Source: Sipunculus nudus (Eukaryota > Annelida > Sipuncula > Golfingiida > Sipunculidae). From it: a DNA stretch of 64,000 bases. The translations under genes were made by a program, and so were the position numbers. The notes beneath the pieces are model-generated. The model saw only the letters and a program-made list of their open reading frames with translations, made no database searches and was not told where the DNA came from. This document shows, piece after piece, positions 47,201 through 59,200 of the stretch; within the stretch, counting starts at the first letter, position 1; the number at the start of each line of letters is the position of its first letter. The stretch spans positions 24,475,058 to 24,539,057 of the forward strand of contig CM049310.1 in the NCBI GenBank assembly GCA_026874595.1, in the 5' to 3' direction.

Positions 47201-50200
47201 GTAACAGCTACAAGGCAGCTGTATTACACTGTCCTTTATGAGGTAATTCCCACATAAATAACACTGTTCTTGTAAATGAAATGTCCCTGAGTGAGCTACT
47301 GATCTTAGTAATCCATGTAACCCCAGACAGTGAGCACCCCTATCATTCCCACTCAACAGTAGTGAGTGAATTATAAGTAAAAAACTAATACCGGTAGACC
47401 ATTTCTTTCATATTATGCACATGTATAGATGTGGGTTATAGGATGAAGTTCAAATTAGGGTCATGACCTGTACTATGAGAGTGCTGTTGACCTTGAATAT
47501 TTCCATATTTATTGAAAAACAAACAAAAGTATTTTAAATCTCAGGTAGATGGATGTATTTTCTGAAAATCAAAATGAAAAATGTCAGATGGTAAGATGTC
47601 GAAAGAGTTTGAGAACCAGTGACCTTGATCTTCTAGGTCAAGTCATCAGAAATCGAGAATTTTGTGAACCCCATAACTTTTGAAGTTTGGCATATTTTTT
47701 CATCAAGTTTGATACATATTGTTTCCACCAACATCTCAGACATGTTTGAAGTCTGGTGACCTTGAGCATAGCCTTCAAGGTCAAATCTAGGAATATATAG
47801 GATTTGTATTAGCCCCATAACTTTTGAAGTACAGTGAAACCTGTGTGATGAGACCACCCATGGGACTGGCCAAAAGTAGTCTCAATTCAAAGATGGATTT
47901 ATTAGCCAGGTCAATTATAACCAGAATGAATGCTTTTGGTTAAAAGACAGGTGGCCTTTTAGACAAATACCACTGTACTGCATCTTTTATCTTCAAATTT
48001 GACACACAAATTGTTTTACAAAGAACGTGTTTGAAAAACTGGTGAGAGCAAATATATAGGATTTTACATTTTAAACCCCATAACCTTTGAATAACTGCAT
48101 AGGAATGTTTCCCCCTCCTCCAGGGGAGACATGTTGTTTTCAGTGCCGACGTCATATTTTCCTACAAAATTTAAAACACTGATTGTCCCCGCCAAAATCT
48201 CAGATGAATTCAAAACGGGGTGACCTTGACCTCCATCTTCAAGGCCTAATCTGCTAAATGTTTAATTTTTTTAGGATATCTTGTGAACAATAACTTTTGA
48301 GGCTTCATATTTTCCCTCTAAATTTGAATCACTGGCTTTCTAACTCAACCTGAATTTTGGTGGGGACAATCAGTGTTTCAAATTTAGAGGGAAAAATATG
48401 AAGCCTCAAAAGTTATCATTCACAAGACCCTGACCTTCACAAGACCTTGACCTTCATCTTCAAGATCAAATCTGCCGGAATGTAAATGTTTTTGGGATTA
48501 TCTTGTGAACAGGATAACTTTAGAAGGGCTGCATATTTTTCTTTTCCTCCAAAATTTGACACATTAATGGTTCCTGCCAAAATCTCTGATGAGTTTGAAA
48601 CCTGGTGACTTTGACCTTCATCTTCAAGGTCAAATCTGCTAATGGTTAAATTTTTGTGAAGCCAATTACTTTTGAAGTATTTCACATTTTGTCCTCAATT
48701 TTTGTAAACCAATTGTCCCAACAATATTCTCCTAGGAGGTTGAAAACCTGTGACCTTGACCTTCATCTTCAAAGTCAAATCTGCCTAAATGTAAAATATT
48801 TTAGGTTATATTGTGAACAGCTGCATATTTTTTGCTGAAATTTAATACACTAATGGTTCATACTGAAATATCAGAAGAGTTCGAATCCCAGTGAACTTGA
48901 CCTTCATCTTCAAGGTCAAATCTGTCAAAAGGAAATTTATTGTGAAGCCCATAACTTTTGAAGCATTTCACATTTTGTCCTCAAATTTGGTACACTGATT
49001 GTTCCTACAAAGTTCCCAGAGGAGTTAAAAAGCTGGTGACCTTGACCAATATCTTCAAGGTCAAATCAGCCAAATAATAGTTATTGTCTTGTCTTGTTGA
49101 TGCAATAACTATTGAAGGATTGGATATTTTCCTGCCAAATTTAAACACTGATTGTTCCTACCAAAATCATTCATGAGTTTGAAACCTGGTGACCTTAACA
49201 GGGTCAGATCTCTCACTGTGTCTTCATTGATATAACCTATATGCAGACGGGGGCGGGGGGGATCTGTTTTTACAAGTGGGAAAAGAAACCATTCTAGTTT
49301 TTTCTTCAAATTTGATATTTTTCTTCAAATTTGATACATGAATACTTTACACCAAATAGTCAGACAAGTTTAAAAATTGGTAAGCTTGACCTTGGTGGCC
49401 TTGGCTTTGTAAAGTGTCAATATATGCTTCAGGAGAAAGGGGCCTTTTTTAGAGGTACATAATTTTCTTGGTATACTACAACGTCACTGATGAAAGAAAA
49501 TTCTAGTTAATCACTGTATGTGAAAATTCATTTACTCCATTCTTTAAGAAATGACTCCATACTTTTCAATTTTTCTTCATGCATATTATGCTCAGTTTAG
49601 ATATATAGATGTGTACCCAAAATCATCATTATATATCAGATGGCAGTACTTATACTGAGTGAAGAAAAATCACCCTAGAAAAGTTTAGGAATTCTCTCAG
49701 GGTAACTGTGCAGACTATAAATCTTATTGCAGTAAATGAATTTGACTTGTTTTAAGGAATGGTGTAGTAAAGTTTGTTTGCTTTGGAGTATAGACCCACA
49801 GTAATGTATCAGTAGTAGCAGGATATGGATTAATGGGTGCTTATGACATTTATGCTAGAGATTTTTCACAGCACTGCAGAATCAAATACTCATATGTAAA
49901 TATGCTAGCACATAAGTTGTATGAATTTGTTGTAAAATCAGTTTCAGTGATTTATAGAAATAAAACAACCAATGATCAATTCTTTATCAATTATTTTATG
50001 TTCCTTCTATATAATCTTGAAATGAGTAATATAGAATGATACCTAAATTATTGACTGAGTAAATTCACTGTGACTTGTACATTACACTTAAAGGTAAATT
50101 TCACAGGGGTTAATTATTAATGCTGTCCACCTCTTTGTGTCCTGTCTTTCTCATATTTGTGACAGGAGTAATTTTTTTTCTAGACAGTATAGCATCTTTG

Positions 50201-53200
50201 CATGTGCATAAATAATCAATTGTGATAAATTATGTGAAAGTGTAACCAATATCATTGATTATGAAAGAAAGCGACCAATCATTGATACAATCAGTTAATT
50301 GCCACATCACTATAGCACATGGTCTTTTATTATCTTTACACAACTATAGTTTGGTGAAATCATGATTTGTAACCTGAGGTTTTTTTTTTTCAGAAAACAG
50401 AATACCACTTCACATGTGTATGTTTAATGTTGACTAACAATAAAGAGATATACATTTACCATGCAGATGGGCACTTGTGAGGAAATGAGGCATGTAACTC
50501 ATAATCAGGTGTCTCAATGAATAATTCCTTGACTTTATTATTCTCAGACTGCCCTCCAGGTGGCTGACAAACTGAGCAAAGTACCAAAGGGTGAACATGT
50601 ACCCTTGAAAGAGAACATGTTCCACTTTGCGGTGAGGTCAGTACTGCAAGTGGCCTGTGGTCATCACTTCAATGATGACAAGCAAGTCGAGGCATTTAGG
50701 AAATACTATGATTATGTAAGTGTCTTGTGTTCAGGTCATTCATTCAGCCAGTTCAAGAATCAGTCTGTCTTTAAATGAACAGTGCTATTATGATAGATAG
50801 AACAGGGCTTCAACTGACCCCTGTTTCAAGTATTTTCTTATATTCTTCAAGGAAACATTGTCTCCTTTGATATCCTATATCTGTTATGTTTTCATATATT
50901 TTTTTTCTCTGAAGTTCTGTTTAAATTTATTTTTTGAATAATTATTGTAATACAAATGTATAGACCTGTTAAATAATCAGCTTTCTTATAGAATTGTACA
51001 TGTAAGTGTTGCAAGTATTTTACACAATGTTGTGTGCATTACAATGCTGGTCTGCTCATTTTACATGGTGTGTACATTACAGTGCTGGCCTGATCATTTT
51101 ACACAGTGTTGTGTGCATTACAGTGCTGGTCTGATCTGGAGCACAGACTGGCAGGAGACAACCCAGCACCTGGCAGTGTCCGGGAGAAAACTTTTGAAAG
51201 GTGTAAGTCCCTCAGTTACAAACTTTGAGAAATGAAAATAACAAGCATTTTTATAAACTTTGTATGTTTTAATGAAAATTATTAGCTTTAGCAATGACAG
51301 GAAGCAGGAGGGGAATTATCATTGAAGTTTGCAAGTGTCAATGTGGCCAAACCTTTACAAATGGATCCTGATATTACGGCTTTTATATATCATAGACAAT
51401 GAAAAACTCATATGTCACATTGTAAATTATCAGACCTACCTACCAGCCCTCTTATCTATAAGCTGACTGATACATTAATAGGCTACCCCTGTAGTGAAGT
51501 AAACAGTCCTAGCATTCATGGCAGAGGGCCCCTTCACTTAATCTCTGGTGCCTGAAGGGGATAGAGTGTGTCTGCTATTCAACATTTTGTGAAGTTCTTA
51601 TTAACCTGGCAAATATGGCTTCATCTCATAATGTGATACATTGTAAAATATCAGACCTACCTACCAGCCCTCTTATCTATAAGCTGACTGATACATTAAT
51701 AGGCTACCCCTATAGTGAAGTAAACAGTCCTAGCATTCATGGCAGAGGGCCCCTTCACTTAATCTCTGGTGCCTGAAGGGGATAGAGTGTGTCTGCTATT
51801 CAACATTTTGTGAAATTCTTATTAACCTGGCAAATATGGCTTCATCTCATAATGTGATACTCGGACAAGTCTCCTTAATGATCATATTTAAGTTATAGAC
51901 TGACAGTATATGATTTGGCATAGTTTTAACAACCACTGAATTCCAAATTTGGACAGACCTTTCAGCCATTTGGTGATTTAAAACTTGAATTGCTGTGTTG
52001 TTCTGAGTGAAATCCTACATTGATGAAGGTGAGAACAAATTTAGGACTGAGCAGTGCATCAATTTTCTTACCACAGTTTCATATATTTTAAAACAGACAG
52101 TTGCCCCACAATACTTTTGTCACAGATCTCTTAACTTTATTTTTCCAAAGGGCTATTGCAGCTCCCACTATCAAACTTTGACATGCCAATCAAAAATGTG
52201 TCTGTGCATTGGTTTGGAACATGGAGGTAAACTCGGCCAATGGTCAACCCGCCACCTATCCCAGTACAAGAACAGGCAATATGCCAGTAATTAGTTGTGT
52301 CATAGTTTTCCCACTTATATGAAATTGTAATAGTTAGTAGTGTAAAAAATATCACAGCCCGGTGGGGGTTACCTGGGTCTCTATCATTGCTGAATATTAA
52401 GTTAATAATGTGCTTATATATGTGATGTGAGAAGACATTCTTTTGAAATAGCGAAGGATGGAATGTTTGAAGTGGTAACTGAGGTCATCAAACAGAGAAG
52501 AAAGAATCCACCAGCTGATGGAGAAGAGTTGCTTGTTGATATCATTATCAAGTCAGGGGCATCGGAAGCTGTCATCGCAGCTGATGTTCTATCATACATC
52601 GTCGGGGGCTTCCACACAACGGGACTGTGTATGTTATACATATATAAATGATGTTGAAGATCATGTCTAGTCTGTTAGTTTATCAGCTCATCATAATCAG
52701 ATTATAATGTAGCCTGTGTAAACATATAGAAATGATCATAAGGCAGCGACAGTGAAATCTGAGAAATATAGACATGGAAGACAGTGTGGCCTGGTTATGA
52801 AGGAAAAGGCATGGAATGTTTTCGGCCACTTGCAGTATTCCCAAGATCCCACAGCACCCTATTTCATAATTGTCTCAAAATATGTTACTTAGATTAAATT
52901 AATCAGGAACTTATAATTTTTTTTTCTTTTTGTGCACTTTATTGTAGGCAAAATCTTTGAACTTGAATGAAAAATTTACAGTAAATCAAGTAAATCCTGA
53001 TGTTAAAATAAAAAATCTTATATCGTGTAAAAAAATTTTTTAAATACTCTAAAATGTCTCAATACAGTAATTGAACAACACTAATGTTGTCAGCTATGGT
53101 CTCTTTAACTCTGTTTATTAATATTTCACATTGATAATTTATGAAGTTTCCATGAGTTTGAACTGAATGAAGGTTACTGAAACTGCTGGTACCTGCTGTC

Positions 53201-56200
53201 TCTAACTTTTTTGAAACTATCTGAAAAACCCTCTTATAATATGATATTTCTCTGACATTTAAGTGCTCACCTGGTGTATATATTTCCTGGCCAGCCATCC
53301 TGATATACAAGAAAAAGTGTACAAGGAGGTAACCGAGGTACTAGGTGACGGTGAGATAGAGGCCAGGGTAGTTCCTGAACTTGTGTGAGTAGTGACCTTC
53401 CCTCTAAATAGTGACTCTATTAAATTCTCTTGAATATTTCTGTGATATATTTTTACCATGCAGAGATCATGTTGTGAGACACAAGAATGGCCCAACTTGG
53501 ACAGCCCTCAGTAAAGCCCAGTACAAAGTTATACCTATGTGTATGTTTATGTCTATGTTTCTAGTTTAATATTACTGATATATACAAAGTTCCTGATTGT
53601 AAAACCTTGGATCAAGCTGAAAACCTACATTGTGAATCAATGGTTTACTTTCTGCACTGGTGAATTGCCATATTAATTTTTAGCTCAGCTGACTGTAAGT
53701 CATCTGAGCTTTAGCAATCACTCTTTGTCCGTCGTCCATCCGGCCGTCTGTCCGTTAACAGGGCACAAATCGTAACTGCTAGACCTGGAATCTTCTTACT
53801 TTACATCCAGAGAGGCCCATGAAAAATCTATTTGGACATCTGGAATTAAGTCTCTATTACCCATATTCTTCGAGCTATGGGGCTCCAAAGTACCCCCCAG
53901 AAAAATGGAAAATTTGATACAAAAGCTCAAGTATCTGAACAACTAATGCATTGATCACCATGAATCCTTGCATAAATATTGATCATGGAGTGTTCCATCA
54001 AATTCTGCAGGCTGATGGCACCACCTGTATTTTTTCAATTTTTTACGATTTTTTTTCTCTATTTTTGAGACCTTAAAAGATGCGGTCCTCTGGTAACAGG
54101 GCGCAAAACGTAACGACTGGACCTAGAATCTTCTATCTTGCAAGGAGGCCCATGAAAAGTCTCCTTGGAAACCTGGAATTAGGTCTCTGTTTCCCAGATT
54201 CTTCAAGCTATGGGGCTCTGAAGTACCCCCAAGAATAATGGATATTTGATACAAAAACTCAAGTATCTGAACAACTAATGCATTGGCCATCATGATTCTT
54301 TGCATGGATATTGGTCACGGAATGTTTCATCAGTTTCTGCAGACTGGTGGTGCCACATTTTTTTTTTTATATTTTACTCTTTTTTTCTCTGTTTTTGAGA
54401 CCTTTAAAGATGTGGTCATCCTTTAACAGTGCACAAATTGTATACATTGGTCCTAGATTCTTCTTACTTGACATCCAGGGAGGTCCATGAAAAGTCTTCT
54501 TGGAAACCTGAAATTAGGTCTCTGTTAGCCATATTCTCCAAGCTATGGGGCTTGTAAGCACCCCCAGAATAAATGAAACGTAACTACATGTTTAAACAAA
54601 TGTTCACATTCATATCAAAGGGCAGATAACAAGGACAGCAGATATGTCAAACAATTTAACATATATACAACAAAGCATTGATCCCATCAGCATTTGCAAA
54701 TTCAGATAAAGTTATTTTAAATATGAATTGATTATCTGAAGATTTTGATCAGAATAAGTAAGATCAAATGTACAGTGATTTATGTTATATTATTAAACAA
54801 GGGACCCTCAGAAAACTTAGACACATCCGAGGTTCGACACAAATGGGATTTATTGAGTTATAATTTAACAAGTTTTACGGAATATTGAGTCTGTAACTTT
54901 GACATAAGCGGGGTATTCGACTTAAGAGAGTTCATCATATGAGGTTTCACTGTATTTTGTGAATATGTTATTTCAACCTATTAATTAATTGATAATATAT
55001 AAGTCCAGGAGGGCTTGGTAAACATCAGAATTTGTAAGTATATGGAATGGTAATATTAAAACATGATGTGCATGTCACAATAATCATAAACTGTCCATCA
55101 ATCTGTCTGCAGCTACACCAGACAGGTTATAGATGAGAGCATGCGTTGTAGTGTCCTTGGTCCCTGGGCAGCCAGGTTTGATGAGAGAGACATGGAGCTG
55201 GGTGGACATGTTGTACCTGGCGGTGTAAGTCTATTTTACTTGTACTTGTTTACTGCTCTCTAGCACAACCAAGCCATCTGGAGAGCTGCCCTCTAGCACA
55301 ACCAAGCCATCTGGAGAGCTGCCCATTGTAATTTTATATAAATGTTATGTTCATTGAATATATGTAAAACTTCTCAAATATTCATATTTAGCAGGTACCC
55401 CTATATAGAGGTATGGCACATTTGTATGTTTGAGAAACTTTCTGTAGTGCTGAAATATTTTAGAACTTTAGTGCTCACATGGGCACTGCTAGCCTGAAAT
55501 GACCAGAAGCATTTTTCAAAAGAGGAGATTCTATAGAAGATGCCTGTTCCTATGACTTTTCTGCTTAAAGGGACATAATCAGGTGCAGTATTATGCCTAT
55601 TCTTTCACACTATTAATTTAGTTTGGCTTTATACAAAAGTTTCCAGCAAAACCATCCCAGCACACAGTCCCAGTATGTCACATATGGCTGTTTAACACTT
55701 TGTTATGGCTGTGAGTGTTGGTAAACACAGTCCACACATGTCTATTTACCATAACAAACCACATGACTGGAGATGGTGTTTTCACCAGTGGAAACATGTA
55801 TGGCATTTTTTTGGCGATATCAGGGCATCTCCTCATAGACACATGTTGTGGCTCCACAATGCACAGGGCCCTACGGGCTGTGTTTATTTTGACACGTGAT
55901 TGCGCCTGGTCTTCTTTTTTCAATACATATTTACAAGAGTACACAAACAGCATCAAGGCTAAATTTTGGCAGGTACAGATTTTTTTTAAAGGGAAGAAGG
56001 TATTTTCATGTTAATTCAACATGCTTTATAGGTGATCGGGGCCCCTTTAACATGTGTATAAATTTAAAGGGAACATGAGTTGCTTTTTTAATGAACGATG
56101 GCTTTGAAAATTACAGCTATGAACTAGAATGATTTGAGTGCATCAGTGGATTGAGAATTTGATATTTCCTTTCAGACACCAGTCATACATGCTCTCGGTG

Positions 56201-56240
56201 TGGTTCTACAAGATGAAAAGTTGTGGCCTAAACCATCAGT
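44213..56240 (+). CDS. CYP20: CYP20 copy C, exons 1-11 (cytochrome P450 20), last exon not in window
   Basis: An orphan P450 monooxygenase, anchored by its N-terminus in a membrane. Exons: 44213-44284, 46007-46056, 46525-46694, 46942-47087, 50548-50715, 51124-51202, 52452-52628, 53264-53384, 53464-53520, 55113-55224 and 56176-56240. These sum to 1217 nt, about 406 codons, with every phase matching and no stop. The anchor MLDFVIFAVTF is nearly identical to vertebrate CYP20A1 (MLDFAIFAVTF). Later landmarks are DGNLADIEKAGSLHEFL, the I-helix SYIVGGFHTTG and ExxR (ESMR). The last exon, with the heme Cys, is not found up to 64000. Adding an exon like that of copy A would give about 500 residues, against about 462 in vertebrates. 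Confidence 0.88.
44346..44404. repeat. T/G homopolymer tract in intron 1
   Basis: Alternating runs of about 9-16 T and 5-13 G, about 60 bp after exon 1. The G runs could form a G-quadruplex or may mark an assembly or sequencing artefact. Confidence 0.8.
44405..46006 (+). other. Rest of intron 1 of copy C
   Basis: Contains diverged monomers of the ggtggcgccacc repeat family (about 45270-45510) and a SINE-like stretch (45664-45850). No other coding signal. Confidence 0.55.
45664..45850 (+). repeat. SINE-like sequence in copy C intron 1
   Basis: The phrases 'gctgaatggtaaaatgcttg' and then 'ggttttctctgggtccttct' followed by 'gtttcctcc' resemble the tRNA-like head and conserved core of invertebrate SINEs. 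Assigned from memory of the core motif. Confidence 0.35.
46007..46056 (+). CDS. CYP20: CYP20 copy C exon 2
   Basis: 50 nt after TGTTTTCTAG. It reads GSSKATTIPGLQPSDA plus two bases, with donor GTAAGT. It corresponds to the GIPGITPTEEK stretch of CYP20A1. Confidence 0.85.
46525..46694 (+). CDS. CYP20: CYP20 copy C exon 3
   Basis: 170 nt after TTTGGACAG. It reads DGNLADIEKAGSLHEFLMNL, then HEDYGPIASFWFG, the strongest match to vertebrate CYP20A1 (GSLHEFLVNLHERYGPVVSFWFG). Donor GTAAGC. Confidence 0.93.
46942..47087 (+). CDS. CYP20: CYP20 copy C exon 4
   Basis: 146 nt after TCTCTGCAG, reading MLFKMFEALITSDSIQYANS and ending NTVLKK at donor GTATTT. The donor is weak (no G at +5), but phase 0 joins exon 5 correctly. 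Confidence 0.8.
47600..49210. repeat. Intron 4 repeat array with paired TGACCTTGA and TCAAGGTCA
   Basis: About nine diverged units of roughly 140-190 bp, each with a phrase like 'cttgaccttcatcttcaagg'. Exact TCAAGGTCA occurs at 47775-47783, 48624-48632, 48910-48918 and 49055-49063. Single-base variants occur elsewhere, usually with the inverse motif TGACCTTGA about nine bases upstream. Copy B keeps only one or two units. Confidence 0.7.
48280..48426. repeat. Long near-perfect hairpin in copy C intron 4
   Basis: Arms of about 50-54 bp (48280-48334 and about 48371-48426) share gaggcttcatattttccctc and its complement, separated by a loop of under 45 bp. Confidence 0.8.
50548..50715 (+). CDS. 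CYP20: CYP20 copy C exon 5
   Basis: 168 nt, phase 0 on both sides, reading TALQVADKLSKVPKGEHVPL, then ENMFHFAVRSVLQVACGHHF. It corresponds to HVPLSQHMLGFAMKSV of CYP20A1. Donor GTAAGT. Confidence 0.9.
51005..51123 (+). repeat. Three acceptor-derived repeat units upstream of copy C exon 6
   Basis: Units of 'gtgtgcattacagtgctggt' plus 'ctgatcattttacaca' lead into the real acceptor at 51123/51124. It is the same unit as at 7023-7239 and 17200-19012. Confidence 0.85.
51124..51202 (+). CDS. CYP20: CYP20 copy C exon 6
   Basis: 79 nt, reading CWSDLEHRLAGDNPAPGSVR then EKTFER, donor GTAAGT after AAAGGT. Its first 13 bases are those amplified in the minisatellite. Confidence 0.9.
51420..51860. repeat. 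Tandem duplication, 221-bp unit, in copy C intron 6
   Basis: 51420-51640 and 51641-51860 are almost identical (both start ttgtaaa and run through aatctctggtgcctgaaggg). Copy B has a single unit at about 7565-7785. Confidence 0.9.
52452..52628 (+). CDS. CYP20: CYP20 copy C exon 7 (I-helix)
   Basis: 177 nt after TTTTGAAATAG. It contains GMFEVVTEVIKQRRKNPPAD and the I-helix SYIVGGFHTTGL, with donor GTATGT. The acidic residue usual before the Thr pair in P450s is absent, as in CYP20A1. Confidence 0.88.
53264..53384 (+). CDS. CYP20: CYP20 copy C exon 8
   Basis: 121 nt after CATTTAAG, reading LTWCIYFLASHPDIQEKVYK, as TWAICFLTTSEEVQKKLYEE of CYP20A1. Ends ...VVPEL plus GT at donor GTGAGT. Confidence 0.85.
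53464..53520 (+). CDS. CYP20: CYP20 copy C exon 9
   Basis: 57 nt after ACCATGCAG, reading DHVVRHKNGPTWTALSKA. The donor is non-ideal (CCCA/GTACAA); it is the only nearby GT that keeps phase with exon 10. Boundaries need transcript support. Confidence 0.6.
53521..55112 (+). other. Intron 9 of copy C, with inserted dispersed repeat
   Basis: About 53680-54600 is an insertion absent from copy B. It begins TTTTTAGCTCAGCTGACTG, passes through a GTCCGTCGTCC stretch and continues in three long units of the 'acatccagggaggtcc' family. The rest aligns with copy B intron 9. Confidence 0.6.
55113..55224 (+). CDS. CYP20: CYP20 copy C exon 10 (K-helix)
   Basis: 112 nt after GTCTGCAG, reading YTRQVIDESMRCSVLGPWAA with ExxR (ESMR), then ELGGHVVPGG at donor GTAAGT. 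Confidence 0.88.
55225..56175 (+). other. Intron 10 of copy C
   Basis: Noncoding. It has a 34-bp tandem duplication (about 55258-55323, 'ctctagcacaaccaagccat') absent from copy B. The several overlapping open frames near 55700-56080 show no domain. Confidence 0.5.
56176..56240 (+). CDS. CYP20: CYP20 copy C exon 11
   Basis: 65 nt after CCTTTCAG, reading TPVIHALGVVLQDEKLWPKP, donor GTGAGT, phase 2. The next exon should begin C TTT GAC; no such exon is seen before the window ends. Confidence 0.88.
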
Positions 56241-59200
56241 GTGAGTATAAGGTCATTTATTAGCCCAGCTGAGTGTAGGTCAAATATTTGAGTTATAGTC
56301 ATGGTCCTTTGTCAGTCATCTGTCTGTCTGGCCATCAGGCCGTCCGTCCATTAACAGGGCACACTTTTAAACCATTGGACCTATAAATCTGAAATTGGTA
56401 TACAGTTAGATGTCCCTAAAATCTCCTTCCATACAGAAAATAGAGTCACTACAACTTCATTTCTTCGAGATATTTAGGAAAAACCTAAATTTTCAATTAA
56501 AAACCAATTGTCACACTTTAAGACTGCATAATATCAAAACCACTGACCTGATATTAATTATATTTATCCCTCAGCCTTGGAGGCTTAAGGGCTATTGTCA
56601 TCACCCAAGCCGTTCGTCCGTTCTTCTGTTTGTCAGGCAAGTGTTAACATTTACCTTGTGAGCGGGATATCTTGAAAAGGATTTACCGTAGGAATTTTAT
56701 TTCTTTGTGCTGATGTATATTAACAAAATCTCGGTCCTGGTCGAAGATGGGTGACCTTGACTTATTTTTCGACATTTTAGAGCTAGTTATATAAAAAAAA
56801 CTGGCATGTGTAAACATTTACCTTGTGAGCAGGATATCTCAAAAAGGATTTGCCACAGGAATTTTATTTGTTAGGTACTGATGTATATTAACAAAATATC
56901 GGTAAAGTTAGAAGATGGGTGTCCTTGACTTATTTTTCATCTTTTTAGAGTGGATTATAGAAAAAAAGTTAGAAACTTATTTCTCAGGAAACACTTGGTG
57001 GATTGTTATAAAACATGCAATGGTTATTGGCACTGATGGTCTGTAACTACTGCACCAGTTTGGAGGCACCACCTCCAATATCTGATTTTAAAGAATTTTT
57101 ATCAGATTTTTCAATTTTGGCCTTATGAGCGGGATAACTCCAAAAGTAAACACAGGAATTTTTTTTTTCTTCAGTGCTGATACATTTCAACAAAATTTCC
57201 GTCAAAATTGAAGATTGATGACCTAGACCTAATTCTCAAGGTCACAGAGCCTATAATAGAAAAAACTTAGGAGCTTATTTTTCAGGAACCACTGGATGGA
57301 TTGTTTTGGAATGTGGAATGGTCATTGGCCTTGATGATCTTTTTAGTGCTGCATGAAAAGCAAAGACTGGGGCCAGACTTACAAAGTTACTACATACCTC
57401 TCTAGTTCCAATTCACAACTTTAACAAGAGATATATATACAGATACACATCCATGTGAGAACAAATATTACATGAATACTTGTTACTTTTATCACCCATA
57501 AATACTGCTCTTTTGGCTGAAGGCTTTTGTAAGCTTTTGCTGATATTCAAGTTAATATATCCATCCCTCTATATATTTCCTATGTACATACCAGAAATTA
57601 GTTCAATATTTTATAAATTTTTAAAGTTATGGGCCCGAACATAATGCCTTTTGTAAAAAATCAGGAAATATATTTACTTCCTTTACTTGAGAATTGCTGA
57701 AGCTAGAGACTTTTTTTTTCAGGGATATAACATTATTTAATCAAGATTCAATTGTATACCCAAATTAGATCTGATTTTTTTCAAATTTTATAAGTTAATA
57801 GCCTAAATATAAAATCAGTACCTTAAATTTTGCTCAGATTTGACCATGGCACATGTTTTTCCTGTTACTGCTGTGGATTTAACTTTCACAGCATGTTTTC
57901 ATAAGCATTAAATCTGGTAAAATCTGAAATTTGAAACCAGTTGATCAAAAACCGTAGATTTTATTCAAGTTTTCAAGCACCATGTCAAGTATTGTTTACT
58001 TCAAGCTAGTGTTATGCAGATTGCCAGAGCTCAGCTCCCTAGCTTCCCAGGCCAGCTCTCAGCTCCCAAAATTTGGCATTCAGTTAGATGTCCCCCAAAT
58101 CCCCTTCTATACCAAAAATTTGGTCAATAGGACTTAATTCCTTGAGATATTTAAGGAAACCCATTGTTACACTTCAAGACTGCCTAATATCAATACCACT
58201 GATCTGTCTTTGATCATATGTAATATATATATTATTCTATACATTCGCCATGCATATGCCAGAAATGATTTCAGTACTGGGTCATTGGTTTATGTCATTG
58301 GCCAGAACATATTGCACTTGGTAAAAAATCAAGAAATATATTACTCCCTTAACATGAGAATTGCTGAAGCTAAAGATTTTTGTCAAGGATATAACATCAT
58401 TCAATCAAGATTCAATTGTATACCTAAATTAAGATCTAAATTTTAAAAATTTTATAAGTTATTAGCACTTATGTAAAATCAGTACTTTAAATTTTGCCCA
58501 TGGCAGGTTTGTTTCCTGTTAGCACTGTTGTTAGCGAACCTGTGAGCTAATGCGATGGCGCAGCGTCGTCCATCCGCAATCCACCATCCAGGGCTGGCAT
58601 TACGCCGTCCATGGCTGTAAGTCAGAAACTGTTGGAGCTAGCAGCTCCAAATTACATGTAAGAATTCGTCACATGTGAAACTTGGTGCCCTGGAGCTTAT
58701 TATTGGGTATCTGCATTAATTTAGATTTTATTGAGAAAAAGCTTAAAAACCTTTAAAAATCTTCTTCTCTGAAACTGTCCAGCCAATGGAACAATCTCTC
58801 TCAAGTTTGTTGGAATGGTTCCAGTTCGGAGATTTTTGGCCGAGTTACAGGAGGTTGAACTTAGTCATCTGTCCAAAAAAGCACACTAAAATTAAAATCT
58901 CAGAAACGGCTAGAGCTATAATGTCCAAATTTTATACCAATGTTTGTCACATATGTCATATCTGATTTTGAGGTATTGGTGGCGCCACCTACATTGATGT
59001 GTTTTTTACAAGCGAAAATGTAATTTTAAACTCTTCTAGCTTATACACTGATTTATGATGAAACTGTTCAGCTGATTGGTTTAAACTTTACAAGAATTAT
59101 TCTATGGTAGGGTTCTGCCAGTTTTAGAAGAATAGGTTGGGTAAATACAGTTTTAAAAAAGCATTGTAGCCAATTGAAAAAGGCTTTCTGTATTTGAAAA

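Larger units (their letters stand above)
47088..50547 (+). other. Intron 4 of copy C
   Basis: 3.46 kb. The first about 500 bp align with copy B 5765-6350. The middle (about 47600-49210) is an array of repeats with TGACCTTGA/TCAAGGTCA pairs and a long hairpin. The last part, near the exon, again matches copy B. Confidence 0.6.

Noticed and set aside
55678-56078. Cluster of overlapping open frames in copy C intron 10
   Set aside because: Four frames overlap on both strands, none continues into exons and none has a domain.
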